Shown here piece by piece: positions 18,120 through 27,417 of a stretch of 64,000 bases of DNA; position 1 is the stretch's first letter; every line of letters begins with the position of its first letter. This stretch comes from JAKAVN01 sp963796565 (GTDB lineage: Bacteria; Desulfobacterota; Binatia; Binatales; Binataceae). Below the pieces are notes generated by a model. The model had not been told where the DNA came from, searched no databases, and worked only from the letters and a program-made list of their open reading frames with translations. The DNA is taken from the NCBI GenBank assembly GCA_963796565.1, contig CAWCMA010000007.1:372001-436000 (forward strand), written 5' to 3'. A program made the translations under genes and the position numbers.

Positions 18120-19118
18120 ATGACGCTCGCGGACAAACGTACTATTGTAGTCAAGGCCCGCCGGGCTGCGGTCCTGGTCGTACTATCCGCAGTCGCCTTC
18201 GTAGCTTGCACCCCGCCGCGCAAAAGCCCGGCCAGTACTTCCACCTTCCGCGTCGCCTTGCTGACACCGGGGCCGGTCAGCGATGCCGGCTGGAACGCCG
18301 CGGCATTCGACGGCTTGCAGCTCATAAAAGAGAAACTGGGCGCTGAAACCGCGTTGGTGCAGACCAGATCGCCCGCCGACTTTGACGATGGATTTCGCGA
18401 CTTTGCCTCGAGGGGATTTAACCTGATTTTCGCGCATGGTTACGAGTACACAGATTCCGCTATTAGTATCGCGCGAGATTTCCCCCAGGTCTACTTTGTA
18501 GTCAGTTCGGGTAGTCAGTCGTCGCGCAACGTCGCGTCGCTAACCTTCAAGTTCGATCAGGCGGCGTACGCCGAGGGCGTACTGGCCGGCGGAGTCACAA
18601 AAACCGGAATCGTAGGTGCGATCGGTGGCATCGAACTGCCGTCGATCCGACTGACCTTTGAGGGATTCAGGCGGGGCTTCCTCTCGGTGCGGACAAAAGG
18701 ACGCTTGCTGGTCAGCTATATCGGCAAATTCGACGACGTGGGAGCCGCTAAAGAGGCGGCCTTGGCGCAAATCAGCCAGGGCGCGGACGTAATCGTTCAC
18801 GATGCCGACGCGGCGGGATTGGGAGTGTTTGAGGCGGCCGCTCAGACGCACATCCTGGCGTTCGGCGCGATCCGAAACCAAAACGACGTCGTGCCGGGCG
18901 TGGTCCTTGCCAGCGCGGTGACTTCGAACGCGCAGGCATTTCTCAAGATTGCGACGGAGGTCAAGAATAAACAGTTCCATCCGGGGATGCTCGAGTTCGG
19001 GATGGAGGACGGTATGGTGAAGGTGGTGTTGAATCCGAAACTCGAATCGCGCATCCCGCCCCAGGCGATGAAACAGTTTCTTGCTGCGGAGCGTCAGTTC
19101 GAACATGTAGAGCACTAA
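18120..19118 (+). CDS. BMP/PnrA-family substrate-binding lipoprotein
   Basis: A 332-residue periplasmic-binding-protein-like lipoprotein. The signal peptide ends in a lipobox (AVAFVAC, Cys about residue 30). Family segments are FRVALLTPGPVSDAGWNAAAFDGL, the IFAHGYEYTDSA block and TKTGIVGAIGGIELPSIRLTFEGFRRGF. BMP proteins bind nucleosides or related small molecules for ABC importers. No ABC permease or ATPase gene is adjacent, so either the transporter is encoded elsewhere or the protein has a sensing role. Confidence 0.88.
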   Translation: MTLADKRTIVVKARRAAVLVVLSAVAFVACTPPRKSPASTSTFRVALLTPGPVSDAGWNAAAFDGLQLIKEKLGAETALVQTRSPADFDDGFRDFASRGFNLIFAHGYEYTDSAISIARDFPQVYFVVSSGSQSSRNVASLTFKFDQAAYAEGVLAGGVTKTGIVGAIGGIELPSIRLTFEGFRRGFLSVRTKGRLLVSYIGKFDDVGAAKEAALAQISQGADVIVHDADAAGLGVFEAAAQTHILAFGAIRNQNDVVPGVVLASAVTSNAQAFLKIATEVKNKQFHPGMLEFGMEDGMVKVVLNPKLESRIPPQAMKQFLAAERQFEHVEH

Positions 19119-19220
19119 GTGAGCGTCACCATCCCGACGCGCATCGAGTCGCCGCGCTCGCGATCAGCGGAGTGCGAAACCGCTCGCGTGCGCGAGATTG
19201 CGCATCTCTCGACAGTTGCC

Positions 19221-19547
19221 TCATCGCGCCGCCGAGAATGCGGTCGGCGTCATGATCATATTACTGATCGACGCGACTAGCGGACCGTCCTCCTCGCTCT
19301 TGCGGCGCGCTTCAATCCATTCAGGGTCAGCCTGAAAGGATGCGAACCGCTTGTCGCGATCTGCCAGCGATTCCCATTGCAGGATATAGATCAGATCTTG
19401 ATTCGATTCTCCGACCACGACTGTCCAGAAGCCCATCTGGCGGATACCGTGCTTCTCGAACAGGCGTACGGTGACTGTTTCGAAGCGCTTGACTAGAGCG
19501 GGAAGCCGTCCAGCAACGCAATGATAGACGCGCAACTCATAAATCAT
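19221..19547 (-). CDS. NIPSNAP-family protein
   Basis: A 108-residue dimeric alpha/beta-barrel protein. The family start MIYELRVYHCVAGRLPALVKRF and the middle block MGFWTVVVGESNQDLIYIL followed by QWESLADRDKRF are diagnostic. The last part includes FQADPEWIEARRKSE. NIPSNAP domains are often found beside catabolic enzymes, but their biochemical role is not defined. It stands alone here, between the convergent lipoprotein gene and a small secreted protein gene. Confidence 0.9.
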   Translation of the reverse strand: MIYELRVYHCVAGRLPALVKRFETVTVRLFEKHGIRQMGFWTVVVGESNQDLIYILQWESLADRDKRFASFQADPEWIEARRKSEEDGPLVASISNMIMTPTAFSAAR

Positions 19548-19732
19548 AAGGTTCTCTCCCTGTGCAGGTCATCGTACGATCACACTGACGATTAGGCGAA
19601 GTGGAGAGGCGAGGTCAAGCGCCGCTGCCCTGTAGGGCGCGCTCTGTTTGCCGCCCTACCTTTTTCAACTATCCAACGGTACGATGCGTTGCCATGGGTC
19701 GGGAACGCGCGTGCCAACAAGCGAGGTATTAC

Positions 19733-20005
19733 GTGAAGCCATGTCACATAGCTGCGCTGGCGCTTTTGAGCTGGGCGTTAGTCGTTACCGAACCAAGCCC
19801 GAGCACGATCAAAACGGGCTTTCCAACAAAGGAGGCCTGTGAGAAAGCGGCGGACACCTGGAAGGCCAGTTACAAGAAGCAGGTCAAATATGCGAACGCG
19901 GCAAACAATCCAAGTCGCCGGCGTCGCCTGGCCTGGAGCATCCCGCCCACGAAATGCGTCGAGGACGCACAGACCTCGCCGGTGCAACAGCCCAAACAGG
20001 AATAG
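19733..20005 (+). CDS. Small exported protein of unknown function
   Basis: About 90 residues, starting at a GTG preceded by GAGG 6 bases upstream. The N-terminus (HIAALALLSWALVV) is a hydrophobic signal. It is followed by TGFPTKEACEKAADTWKASYKKQ and a basic stretch RRRRLAWSIPPTKCVED; one Cys lies on each side of the helix, so a disulfide is possible. An upstream in-frame ATG would add 14 residues without improving the signal. No known family was recognised. It precedes the SnoaL-like exported protein by 17 bases and may be co-expressed with it. Confidence 0.6.
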   Translation: MKPCHIAALALLSWALVVTEPSPSTIKTGFPTKEACEKAADTWKASYKKQVKYANAANNPSRRRRLAWSIPPTKCVEDAQTSPVQQPKQE

Positions 20006-20022
20006 AATCCGGGGGAAGTGAC

Positions 20023-20535
20023 ATGAAACAGTTGCTCGCCATATTAGGATTAATCGGCATCGCGGCCGCCCTGAGCGCCGCGGCGCTGGCGGCGCGGTCA
20101 GGCGAGGGCGACAAGCAGGAAATCACCGCGCTCGAACACCGAATCGTCAAAGCGATCGAGGCCAAGGATGCCAACGCTATTATGGCGAACTACGCCAAAG
20201 GCGATGCGCTCGTCGTTTTCGATGTGATCCCGCCGCTGGAGTGCCGTGGGCCGGACGCCTATTTGAAGAACTGGCAGAGCGCCCTGGCAGGATGCGCAGA
20301 CAATCCCACGATGGAAATCAACAATCTTGCGATCGAAACCGCGGGTACCTTGGCCTATTCGCACAGCATCCAGCGTTTCGCCTGCACCGATTCGAAGGGC
20401 AACAAAAGCGCGGTTACACTGCGCGCCACCGACGTTTACCGCAAGGCAGACGGCAAATGGCTAATCGTGCACGAGCATTATTCGGTGCCGGTCGATCTCG
20501 ACACCGCAAAGGCAGACCTTAACTCGAAGCCCTAG
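20023..20535 (+). CDS. Exported SnoaL/NTF2-like protein
   Basis: A 170-residue protein with a signal peptide (MKQLLAILGLIGIAAALSAAALAA) and an NTF2-like alpha+beta barrel. KQEITALEHRIVKAIEAKDANAIMANYA and the final LRATDVYRKADGKWLIVHEHYSVPVD are typical of SnoaL-like/DUF4440 domains. A GGGGGAAG ribosome-binding site precedes the ATG. The pocket could bind a small ligand; catalytic residues are not evident. Confidence 0.85.
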   Translation: MKQLLAILGLIGIAAALSAAALAARSGEGDKQEITALEHRIVKAIEAKDANAIMANYAKGDALVVFDVIPPLECRGPDAYLKNWQSALAGCADNPTMEINNLAIETAGTLAYSHSIQRFACTDSKGNKSAVTLRATDVYRKADGKWLIVHEHYSVPVDLDTAKADLNSKP

Positions 20536-20662
20536 ACCGTCTCCTCTTGTCCGGTCTTGTGCCGCCTCGACGCCGCTGACCATCGGTCGGCGACGCGAAT
20601 CCTTCCGTAACAAGCTTTCCGCCACAAGCAACATCGCGGCGGAGCTTTGTAGTCGAATTTAC

Positions 20663-20697
20663 TTGATCTTGACCACGAGCGTGTGTTAATACGCTCG
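20663..20697 (+). promoter_or_regulatory. Candidate promoter with overlapping palindrome for the multicopper oxidase operon
   Basis: TTGATC (20663-20668) and TTAATA (20686-20691) are spaced by 17 bases and form a plausible sigma-70 promoter. A 7-bp inverted repeat (CGAGCGT at 20676-20682 and ACGCTCG at 20691-20697, 8-base spacer) covers the -10 element. That geometry suggests a repressor operator, possibly metal-responsive given the downstream copper proteins. The repressor is not in the window. Confidence 0.4.
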
Positions 20698-20755
20698 CCA
20701 ACTCTAAATAACGTGTCGAGTGTCGATGTATCTCACATGCGGTAGCGTGAGCTGA

Positions 20756-22525
20756 ATGAGGAAGATTAGCCTCATCGATCGTCGCGAATTTCTGAGAAAG
20801 GGGCTTTTGTTCGGCGCGGCGCTGCCCTTTGGGTTACGCGAATTCTGCAAGCGCGGATCACTTACCAGCTCAGCGTTTCTCGCCGGCCCCCGGCACAATC
20901 ACAAGCTCCACTATGCCTGGACGAAGCCTCTGGTCGACGCATACGCGCTGCAGCCGTTTGTCGATCCTCTTCCAATTATGCCGATCGCACGCCCGACCGG
21001 CTATCGCCAGCCGCTCGATGGGTCGGGGGGATTGTCACCGGTTTATTCGATCACGATGAAGCAGACACATCTCAAGTTACATCGCGATCTCAAGCCGACG
21101 TTGGTGTGGGGTTACAACGGTCGGGTTCCGGGCCCGACTTTCGATACGCAAAGCGGTCAATCGATCTTTGTCAACTGGATCAGCGATCTTCCGACCAGCC
21201 ACTTCCTGACCATCGATCACACGATTCATGGCGCTGAGCCCAACAAGCCTGACGTGCGCAACGTGGTGCACCTGCACGGGGCGAAGGTGCAGCCCGATAG
21301 TGATGGATTTCCCGAGGATTGGTTCACTCCGGGAAATCAGGCGAACTATTTCTATCCGAACCAGATGGATGCGACGATGCTTTGGTACCATGACCACGCG
21401 CTAGGCATCACGCGGCTCAACGTTTTCGCCGGTCTGCTTGGGGCTTTCTTCATTCGCGACCAATTCGAGGCCTCGCTGAATCTGCCCAAAGGCAAGTTCG
21501 AGATCCCTCTGGTGATTTTCGATCGATCGTTCGAACCAAACGGACAATTCAACTACCCCGTTTCAGGTAATCCGACGGTTCCTCATGTGCCTGAATATTT
21601 CGGCAACGTGATGATGGTCAATGGCAAGGTGATGCCGTTTCTCAACGTCCAGCCGCGAAAGTATCGCTTCCGTATCGTCAATGCTTCCAACGGACGCTTC
21701 CTGAATATGAGTCTCTCGTCAGGTCAGCCTTTCATTCAAATAGGATCCGATCAGGGTCTGCTACAGGCGCCGGTCACGTTGCAAACCATCTTGATGACGC
21801 CCGCCGAACGGTTCGATATCGTGCTGGACTTTTCCCAATTTGCCGGACAGAAGATCGAACTAACCAATAATGCACCAGCGCCGTGGCCAGGGGGCGGTCA
21901 GATTACGCCCACTCTGGTGATGCAGTTCCGGGTGGCCAAGCATCTCGCGCATAAGGACAACAGCGTACTACCGCCGGTACTGCGGCCAATCGTGCCGCTC
22001 AATCCCGCGATGGCGTCGAATACGCGCGATCTGTCGCTGGTCGAATACGATGACGATCTCGACTATCCGCTGATCGATTTGCTCGACAACAAACGTTGGG
22101 CGGATCCGGTTTCGGAAACCCCGGTTTTAGATACGATCGAGATTTGGAACCTGGTTAACACCACCGGCGATGGCCATCCGATTCACATCCATCTGATTCG
22201 CTTTCAGATAACCGGCCGCACTCCTTTCGATGTCGACCAGTATGTCGCGACGGGGGAGCTCATTTTCACGGGGCCGACCATGCCGCCCGATCCCAACGAA
22301 GTAGGATGGAAAGATACGGTGCGCTCGGAGCCAGGCCTCGTTACCCAGGTGATTGCGAAGTTTGAAGGTTTCACCGGCCAATACGTCTGGCATTGCCACA
22401 TTTTGGAGCATGAGGATCAGGAAATGATGCGTCCGTTGGTGGTCCTCCCGCCCCCTCCCAATACCGCCCGCGACGCGGCCAGGCCCGCCGGTTCCACGAC
22501 GCCAGCGGTAATTTCGCAAAGGTAG
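20756..22525 (+). CDS. Multicopper oxidase (CotA/laccase/bilirubin-oxidase-like)
   Basis: A 589-residue three-cupredoxin oxidase. All four copper motifs are present: HLHGA (about residue 171), WYHDHALG (about 209), HPIHIH (about 475) and HCHILEHEDQEMM (about 545, with the type 1 axial Met). The N-terminus RREFLRKGLLFGAALPFG is a twin-arginine signal, so the folded enzyme is exported. Such enzymes oxidise phenols, bilirubin or metal ions with four-electron reduction of O2. It is followed by SCO-like and propeller lipoprotein genes with 3-base spacing and an overlap respectively, so the three form one operon. Confidence 0.93.
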   Translation: MRKISLIDRREFLRKGLLFGAALPFGLREFCKRGSLTSSAFLAGPRHNHKLHYAWTKPLVDAYALQPFVDPLPIMPIARPTGYRQPLDGSGGLSPVYSITMKQTHLKLHRDLKPTLVWGYNGRVPGPTFDTQSGQSIFVNWISDLPTSHFLTIDHTIHGAEPNKPDVRNVVHLHGAKVQPDSDGFPEDWFTPGNQANYFYPNQMDATMLWYHDHALGITRLNVFAGLLGAFFIRDQFEASLNLPKGKFEIPLVIFDRSFEPNGQFNYPVSGNPTVPHVPEYFGNVMMVNGKVMPFLNVQPRKYRFRIVNASNGRFLNMSLSSGQPFIQIGSDQGLLQAPVTLQTILMTPAERFDIVLDFSQFAGQKIELTNNAPAPWPGGGQITPTLVMQFRVAKHLAHKDNSVLPPVLRPIVPLNPAMASNTRDLSLVEYDDDLDYPLIDLLDNKRWADPVSETPVLDTIEIWNLVNTTGDGHPIHIHLIRFQITGRTPFDVDQYVATGELIFTGPTMPPDPNEVGWKDTVRSEPGLVTQVIAKFEGFTGQYVWHCHILEHEDQEMMRPLVVLPPPPNTARDAARPAGSTTPAVISQR

Positions 22526-22528
22526 CCG

Positions 22529-23128
22529 ATGCGTATTCGAACCGATTTGCCTGTAACGCTGATCATTCTGGCGATATCGCTGGCGCTATTGTCCGCGTGC
22601 AATTCGCGCCCGACGCCGCCCAGCGCGGCCATTTCGTCGGCGGATTGCCTGCCAAACCTCAAGCTTACCGATCAGAACGCGCGGACCGTGGACCTCGCGT
22701 CATTGAAGGGTAAGCCGGTGCTATTCGATTTCATTTATACGAGCTGCCCCGGGCCCTGCGAGATAATGACGCAGCGTATGGCGCGGGTCGCCGACGATCT
22801 AGGTTCAAGTTTCGGAGCCGAAGTACGGTTCGTCTCGGTGACCATCGATCCCGAGCACGACGGCCCGCTGAAGTTGCTGAATTACGCCAGGGAACAGGGT
22901 GCTAACCGCCCCGGATGGCTGTTTCTGACTGGCACTCCCGCACAGGTGACCGCGCTGATGTCGGCATTTAAGCTACAACGCGTGCGTGACTCGGACGGTT
23001 CGATCGATCATGTGCTGGCGTTTTTTCTGGTGCGCGGCGACGGCGCGTTGCAGAGCCAGTATTCCCCCAACCATACGCGGCCGGAGCTAATCGCAGAAGA
23101 CATTGCACACTTCATTCACCATGGCTGA
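22529..23128 (+). CDS. SCO1/SenC-family copper-binding lipoprotein
   Basis: A 199-residue thioredoxin-fold lipoprotein. The lipobox is LLSAC (Cys about 24). Copper ligands are the CxxxC in TSCPGPCEIM and the distal histidine in SIDHVLAFFLV. SCO proteins deliver copper to cytochrome oxidase or other copper enzymes, or act as thiol reductants. Lying 3 bases after the multicopper oxidase gene, it probably metallates that enzyme. Its 3' end overlaps the next start by 8 bases. Confidence 0.93.
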   Translation: MRIRTDLPVTLIILAISLALLSACNSRPTPPSAAISSADCLPNLKLTDQNARTVDLASLKGKPVLFDFIYTSCPGPCEIMTQRMARVADDLGSSFGAEVRFVSVTIDPEHDGPLKLLNYAREQGANRPGWLFLTGTPAQVTALMSAFKLQRVRDSDGSIDHVLAFFLVRGDGALQSQYSPNHTRPELIAEDIAHFIHHG

Positions 23129-24593
23129 ATGGATAGCTCCAGCGCGCGCACTGGCGATTCGGTATCGCCTGTCATTACTATCTTGGCTGTTGTTATCCGC
23201 CTTGTTGGTAAGCCAGGCTTTGGCTCTGATGGCATGCGGAAACGACAGCAACTCGCCATCATCTGAATCGACGCTCACGCCGTCGTCCCCTACAGTGGCG
23301 CCCACGCCTTCCCCTACGTCGACGCCCGCGCCGCCATCGCCTACACCGACGCCCACGCCGGTGCCCTTCCCCCAAGCCTGCTCGGGTCAGTCGTTAGTCG
23401 CGATCGATCCAGTTCGTAACGTCGGATATGTCGCAATTTACCAGCTCGATCCGAGCGGCAACGCGCAACTCGCGATAGTCGATCTTACCGTTGGTGCCGC
23501 GAATCCGGTACTTGGTACCATCTCGCTGGCCGGCTCCATTCAACCGATCTCCGCAGTCTACAATCCACAGGGGCCGTCGATCCTCGCCGAGGCGCGCGAC
23601 GCCGCCAACCAGGTGCACATCTATGAGATCGATCCGGCGACGCAATCTGTCGTTAGCTCGACCTTGGCAACGGGTTTGAGTCATACCGGCATGAGCGGTG
23701 GCATGGTGGAGGATTTTGTTACCAATCAGGCTATCGTTGCGGGCACCAGCGATCTCGGAATCCTCGACACGTCGACCAGTCCGCCGATCTGGAATCCGGC
23801 GTCGATCATCGATCTGTCAGCGATGGAAATCACCATCGATTCAATCGCGCTGAACTCCTTCACCGGGTTGCTCTTTATCTCCAATCTCGGCAACAACCTC
23901 GTGGTCGATACCGGGAACGCGCCGCTGACACCGATCGTCTTTCAGATCGATCCCAACGAAAGTCTTTCCAATGGAGTTGCGTTCGATGTCGGGACCGACA
24001 TCCTGCTTCAGAGCCAGATGAACAAGTCCGACAGCAGTTATGCGTTCAACTTTGGAAACGTCAATCTAAGCGCCTCGCCGGCATTCGCAGCCAATGTTTA
24101 CATCGGCGGTCTGGGATTCCTGGAACCGGTCGGACAGGGGCCGGGCGGACTGGCGATAGTCAACTGTATGACTCATCAAGGATTCATCGCGGATCAGTTC
24201 GGGCGGAATTTCAAGCTGATCCAATTGCCCAGGCGTTCGGTGAAAGGCGACTTGGACAACAACGGGCAGCCGGGTACGAATACCCTTCCCAATGGCAGTT
24301 CCGCCTACACCATCGCAGCCAGTGTGATTCCGATGGGAGACGTCGGCGGAACCCCAACTCAACTCGGAGTTGTCGATGACCCGGGCTCGCTCGCGATAGA
24401 TCCTAAACGCAATCTGGTCTACATGCTTGCCGATACCGATCCGGCGCCCCATCCGTGGTGCCCAGGTGCCGACACACCGCTATTTTTGATCCGGATAGAT
24501 CTTTCGCGGCCGGTTTTTGGCGCGAGCCCTACCGGCGGTGTCGACGGGAACACCTTCTGGAATCCCGCATCCGCCGCTATTCCAATGCCATAG
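23121..24593 (+). CDS. Surface lipoprotein with Pro/Ser/Thr linker and propeller-like domain
   Basis: About 490 residues. The signal peptide ends at ALALMAC, a lipobox. A linker of Ser/Pro/Thr repeats (TPSPTSTPAPPSPTPTPTP) spans about residues 55-85. The rest resembles a beta-propeller of the YncE/NHL kind, with repeated blocks such as LVAIDPVRNVGYVAI, LAIVNCMTHQGFIADQFG and LAIDPKRNLVYMLADTD. The ATG at 23121 overlaps the SCO gene end. It may be a surface partner or scaffold of the oxidase; function is unknown. Confidence 0.78.
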   Translation: MAEWIAPARALAIRYRLSLLSWLLLSALLVSQALALMACGNDSNSPSSESTLTPSSPTVAPTPSPTSTPAPPSPTPTPTPVPFPQACSGQSLVAIDPVRNVGYVAIYQLDPSGNAQLAIVDLTVGAANPVLGTISLAGSIQPISAVYNPQGPSILAEARDAANQVHIYEIDPATQSVVSSTLATGLSHTGMSGGMVEDFVTNQAIVAGTSDLGILDTSTSPPIWNPASIIDLSAMEITIDSIALNSFTGLLFISNLGNNLVVDTGNAPLTPIVFQIDPNESLSNGVAFDVGTDILLQSQMNKSDSSYAFNFGNVNLSASPAFAANVYIGGLGFLEPVGQGPGGLAIVNCMTHQGFIADQFGRNFKLIQLPRRSVKGDLDNNGQPGTNTLPNGSSAYTIAASVIPMGDVGGTPTQLGVVDDPGSLAIDPKRNLVYMLADTDPAPHPWCPGADTPLFLIRIDLSRPVFGASPTGGVDGNTFWNPASAAIPMP

Positions 24594-24880
24594 TCAACTA
24601 TCTGAACTCGAAGCTCTAGCCATTTTCATCAGGTTCGGTTTCAGCGCCGGGGCCGATTGGTCCCTGGCGCTCGAATTCTTCCGCAACAAACAGTCGGGTT
24701 TCGGCCACGAAAAAAGTCAGCACGTGCTCGATTTGTTCACGCAGATCAAATCCGTGTATGTGAAGCTTTAGCGTTGCTATGAGACCGAGCCCCTTGCTTT
24801 GCGAGAATGACCGGTGTGCCATGATAAAGGTGGATTTCGAGAAGAGAATTAGCGTACCAGGGAAAATCAGGTAGAGAGCG

Positions 24881-25909
24881 ATGCAATACACGAAACTTGG
24901 CAATACGGGCGTCACCGTCTCGCGAATTTGTCTCGGCTGCATGAGCTATGGCGGTGGCGAATTGCCGTCGTGGACCCTGCGCCGCGACTGGGCACTCGGT
25001 GCCGAAGAAGCGCGCGAGCATTTTTCCGTCGCGTTGGACGCCGGCGTCAATTTTTTCGATACCGCCGATGTCTACTCGATTGGCGGAAGCGAAGAGATAA
25101 CCGGGCGCTGGCTTAACGAGATGGCGTCGCGCGACGACGTCATCATCGCGACCAAGGTCAACGGTGCGATGGGCCCGGGGCCAAATCGCCGCGGACTCAG
25201 CCGCAAGCATATTCTCGAGGCCTGCGATAATTCGTTGCGTCGGTTGGGGACGGACTATATCGACCTGTATCAGATCCATCGCTGGGATTTTTCGACCCCG
25301 ATCGAAGAGACTCTCGGCGCCCTCGATACTCTCGTGCGCGCTGGAAAAGTGCGTTACCTCGGCGCCAGCAGCATGGCGGCCTGGCAATTCTCGAAGGCTC
25401 TTTATCTGGCTAAGGAACACGGCTGGCACCGGTTCGTGACGATGCAGAATCACTACAACCTGATCTACCGCGAGGAGGAACGCGAGATGATTCCGCTCTG
25501 CGTCGATCAGGGCGTCGGACTGATTCCCTGGAGTCCGCTCGCGCGCGGATTCCTCGAGGGCGGTCGCAAGCGCGAACGTGGGGAAGGACCGACCAAGCGC
25601 GCCCAGACCGACCAGATGCAGAAGGATATGTATTTCCATGACGACGACTTCGAGGTCGCCGCGGTAGCTCAGAAAATCGCCAAAGAACACGGAGTGACGC
25701 CCACCCAAATCGCTTGCGCATGGATTTTACAGGCGCCGGGCGTGACCGCGCCGATTATCGGTGCCACCAAAACAGATCATCTGAAACAGGCCTTCGCGGC
25801 GGTCGATATCAAACTCAGCGCGGAAGAGGTCCGGGCTCTGGAAAAACCCTACCGGCCGCATCCGATTCTCGGTCACGAGCAGGCTCGAGCGGGAAGGATG
25901 TTGAAGTAA
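24881..25909 (+). CDS. Aldo/keto reductase
   Basis: A 342-residue NAD(P)H-dependent TIM-barrel oxidoreductase. The catalytic tetrad is visible: Asp and Tyr in FFDTADVYSIGGSEE, Lys in IATKVNGAMG and His in DLYQIHRWD. The NADP-binding block is PIIGATKTDHLKQA, and SPLARGFLEGG precedes the cofactor loop. It belongs to the YghZ/Kv-beta-like branch that reduces aldehydes and ketones. A terminator-like hairpin follows at 25940. It is apparently a single-gene unit. Confidence 0.93.
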   Translation: MQYTKLGNTGVTVSRICLGCMSYGGGELPSWTLRRDWALGAEEAREHFSVALDAGVNFFDTADVYSIGGSEEITGRWLNEMASRDDVIIATKVNGAMGPGPNRRGLSRKHILEACDNSLRRLGTDYIDLYQIHRWDFSTPIEETLGALDTLVRAGKVRYLGASSMAAWQFSKALYLAKEHGWHRFVTMQNHYNLIYREEEREMIPLCVDQGVGLIPWSPLARGFLEGGRKRERGEGPTKRAQTDQMQKDMYFHDDDFEVAAVAQKIAKEHGVTPTQIACAWILQAPGVTAPIIGATKTDHLKQAFAAVDIKLSAEEVRALEKPYRPHPILGHEQARAGRMLK

Positions 25910-25939
25910 GCGTACCGTACGAAAGAACATTGCCGGCCT

Positions 25940-25974
25940 GGCGCCTACAGGCGCCGATACTTGACTTTTTTTTT
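25940..25974 (+). terminator. Terminator-like hairpin after the aldo/keto reductase gene
   Basis: GGCGCC-TACA-GGCGCC (25940-25955) forms a 6-bp GC stem with a 4-base loop. A run of nine T residues follows at 25966-25974. The 10-base gap between stem and T-run is longer than usual, so efficiency is uncertain. Confidence 0.5.
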
Positions 25975-26079
25975 CGTTCGGCGCAAAGCATGACGCTGGA
26001 TTCGCCGCTCAAGGCTCGACGGCCTTGTTGGCGACGTAACGGTATAGCTTCCCGATCAGCGCAATAACGGAGGAATGTC

Positions 26080-26514
26080 ATGTCATTTTTGGCTGATCGC
26101 GCGTTCCAGGACCGCTTCGTTTCCGCGCTCAATGCGCATCCGGGGTTCAACGAACAGGCGCAATGGTTTGATGGCTCGGTGTTGCTCGAAGTCGGAGCCG
26201 ATTTGCTCTGGCTGAAGATTTACAAGGGAAAAGTAATCGACCATCAGCCGACCATTTCTCCTTTCGGCTACACTTTCAAATTCTCGGGCAGCGAAGCTTC
26301 CTGGAAGTTGCTCGTCAGCGCGCAAAGGCAGTGGGCGGATCTTACCTTTCCCGGCAAACGATACTTCGATGACGACCCGACGCTTTCGACCGTCGGCACG
26401 CCCCACGTCGAAATTCGTACCGAAGGAAATCTGCTTGAGGCCGGACGCCTGTCGGAGGCGATGTTTCAAATGGCCTACGTCCTGCGCGATTGTGTGCGCG
26501 GAAGTTCGCGTTGA
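26080..26514 (+). CDS. SCP2-like sterol-carrier-domain protein
   Basis: A 144-residue soluble protein. The beta-strand pattern WFDGSVLLEVGADLLWLKIYKGKVIDH and the C-terminal helix LSEAMFQMAYVLRDC fit an SCP2-like lipid-binding fold. A CGGAGG ribosome-binding site precedes the ATG. The alpha/beta hydrolase gene follows after 12 bases, so the two are probably co-translated. A lipid-like substrate for the pair is plausible but not shown. Confidence 0.65.
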   Translation: MSFLADRAFQDRFVSALNAHPGFNEQAQWFDGSVLLEVGADLLWLKIYKGKVIDHQPTISPFGYTFKFSGSEASWKLLVSAQRQWADLTFPGKRYFDDDPTLSTVGTPHVEIRTEGNLLEAGRLSEAMFQMAYVLRDCVRGSSR

Positions 26515-26526
26515 AGGAATAGGATT

Positions 26527-27339
26527 ATGGCAAGCACCGAAGATATTCGCGGGCACTATGTCAAAGTCAACGCCACCAGGATTTTCTATGATGAGATTGG
26601 CGAAGGGTATCCGATAGTCTGTGTCCATACCGCCGGATCGTGCTCGCTGGAATACACCTACCTTTTGCCGCTGCTGGCCGAGCGGGGCTTTCACGCCTAT
26701 GCGCTGGATCTCCCGGGCCACTTCCGTTCGTACCCGGTGAATTGGAAGCCGCATCGCACCATTCATGAGCACGCCGAGTTCGTTCACGCGTTCGCAAACA
26801 CCCTCGGCTTGAAGAAACCCGTAATCATGGGATGCTCGATCGGCGGCGACATCACGCTCGATTACGCCGCGCACCATTGGCGCGAGATGGCCGCGGGAAT
26901 ACCGATGGAGGGCTTGTCGCGCTCACCAACTTTTCCGAGCCCCACCGGAGTGACTCACCCGGCCTGGGGGCCGGGATGGCAGGACCAGCTCGAGCGGGCG
27001 GCGACCGAGTCGCTCAATCGCAACTGTTCGGCGGAAAAGATTATGGAGTTGCGCTGGCAGCATCGCGGTCCACAAGTCAGCGCGGTGGGCGACTTGGAGG
27101 CGTGGGCCACTCATGACGTGCGCGCTCTGCTTGGCGCTGTCGAGTGTCCGATGCTGGTGGTATGTGGCGAAGACGATTTCTGGGTGCCGAAGCCGCTGGT
27201 TGAAGAAACCGTCAAGCTTCTGAAAAACGTCGAGGTGGCCTATCTAAAAGGTATCGGGCACTATCCGATGTTCGAGGATCCGTCGCTTACCGCCAAATTG
27301 GCCACCGACTTTTGCCGCAAGCATTCGATACTGAAGTGA
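26527..27339 (+). CDS. Alpha/beta hydrolase
   Basis: A 270-residue hydrolase. The nucleophile elbow is GCSIGG (Ser about residue 102), the acid is in VVCGEDDFWVP, and the catalytic His is in GIGHYPMFEDP. The oxyanion segment is CVHTAGSC. It resembles C-C bond hydrolases and esterases of meta-cleavage type, but the substrate is unknown. It forms a pair with the SCP2-like gene upstream and is convergent with the RlpA-like gene. Confidence 0.9.
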   Translation: MASTEDIRGHYVKVNATRIFYDEIGEGYPIVCVHTAGSCSLEYTYLLPLLAERGFHAYALDLPGHFRSYPVNWKPHRTIHEHAEFVHAFANTLGLKKPVIMGCSIGGDITLDYAAHHWREMAAGIPMEGLSRSPTFPSPTGVTHPAWGPGWQDQLERAATESLNRNCSAEKIMELRWQHRGPQVSAVGDLEAWATHDVRALLGAVECPMLVVCGEDDFWVPKPLVEETVKLLKNVEVAYLKGIGHYPMFEDPSLTAKLATDFCRKHSILK

Positions 27340-27417
27340 TATGTGGGGCATCGGGTCGAGCAATCCAACGCATCCGCCCGACGTTGGCAACATTGTAGTT
27401 TAGTCCATGTAGGTCAG

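Noticed and set aside
24616..24822. Possible 68-residue gene on the minus strand before the aldo/keto reductase gene
   Set aside because: The product looks partly protein-like (an amphipathic helix), but there is no ribosome-binding site and no family match, so it was not listed.
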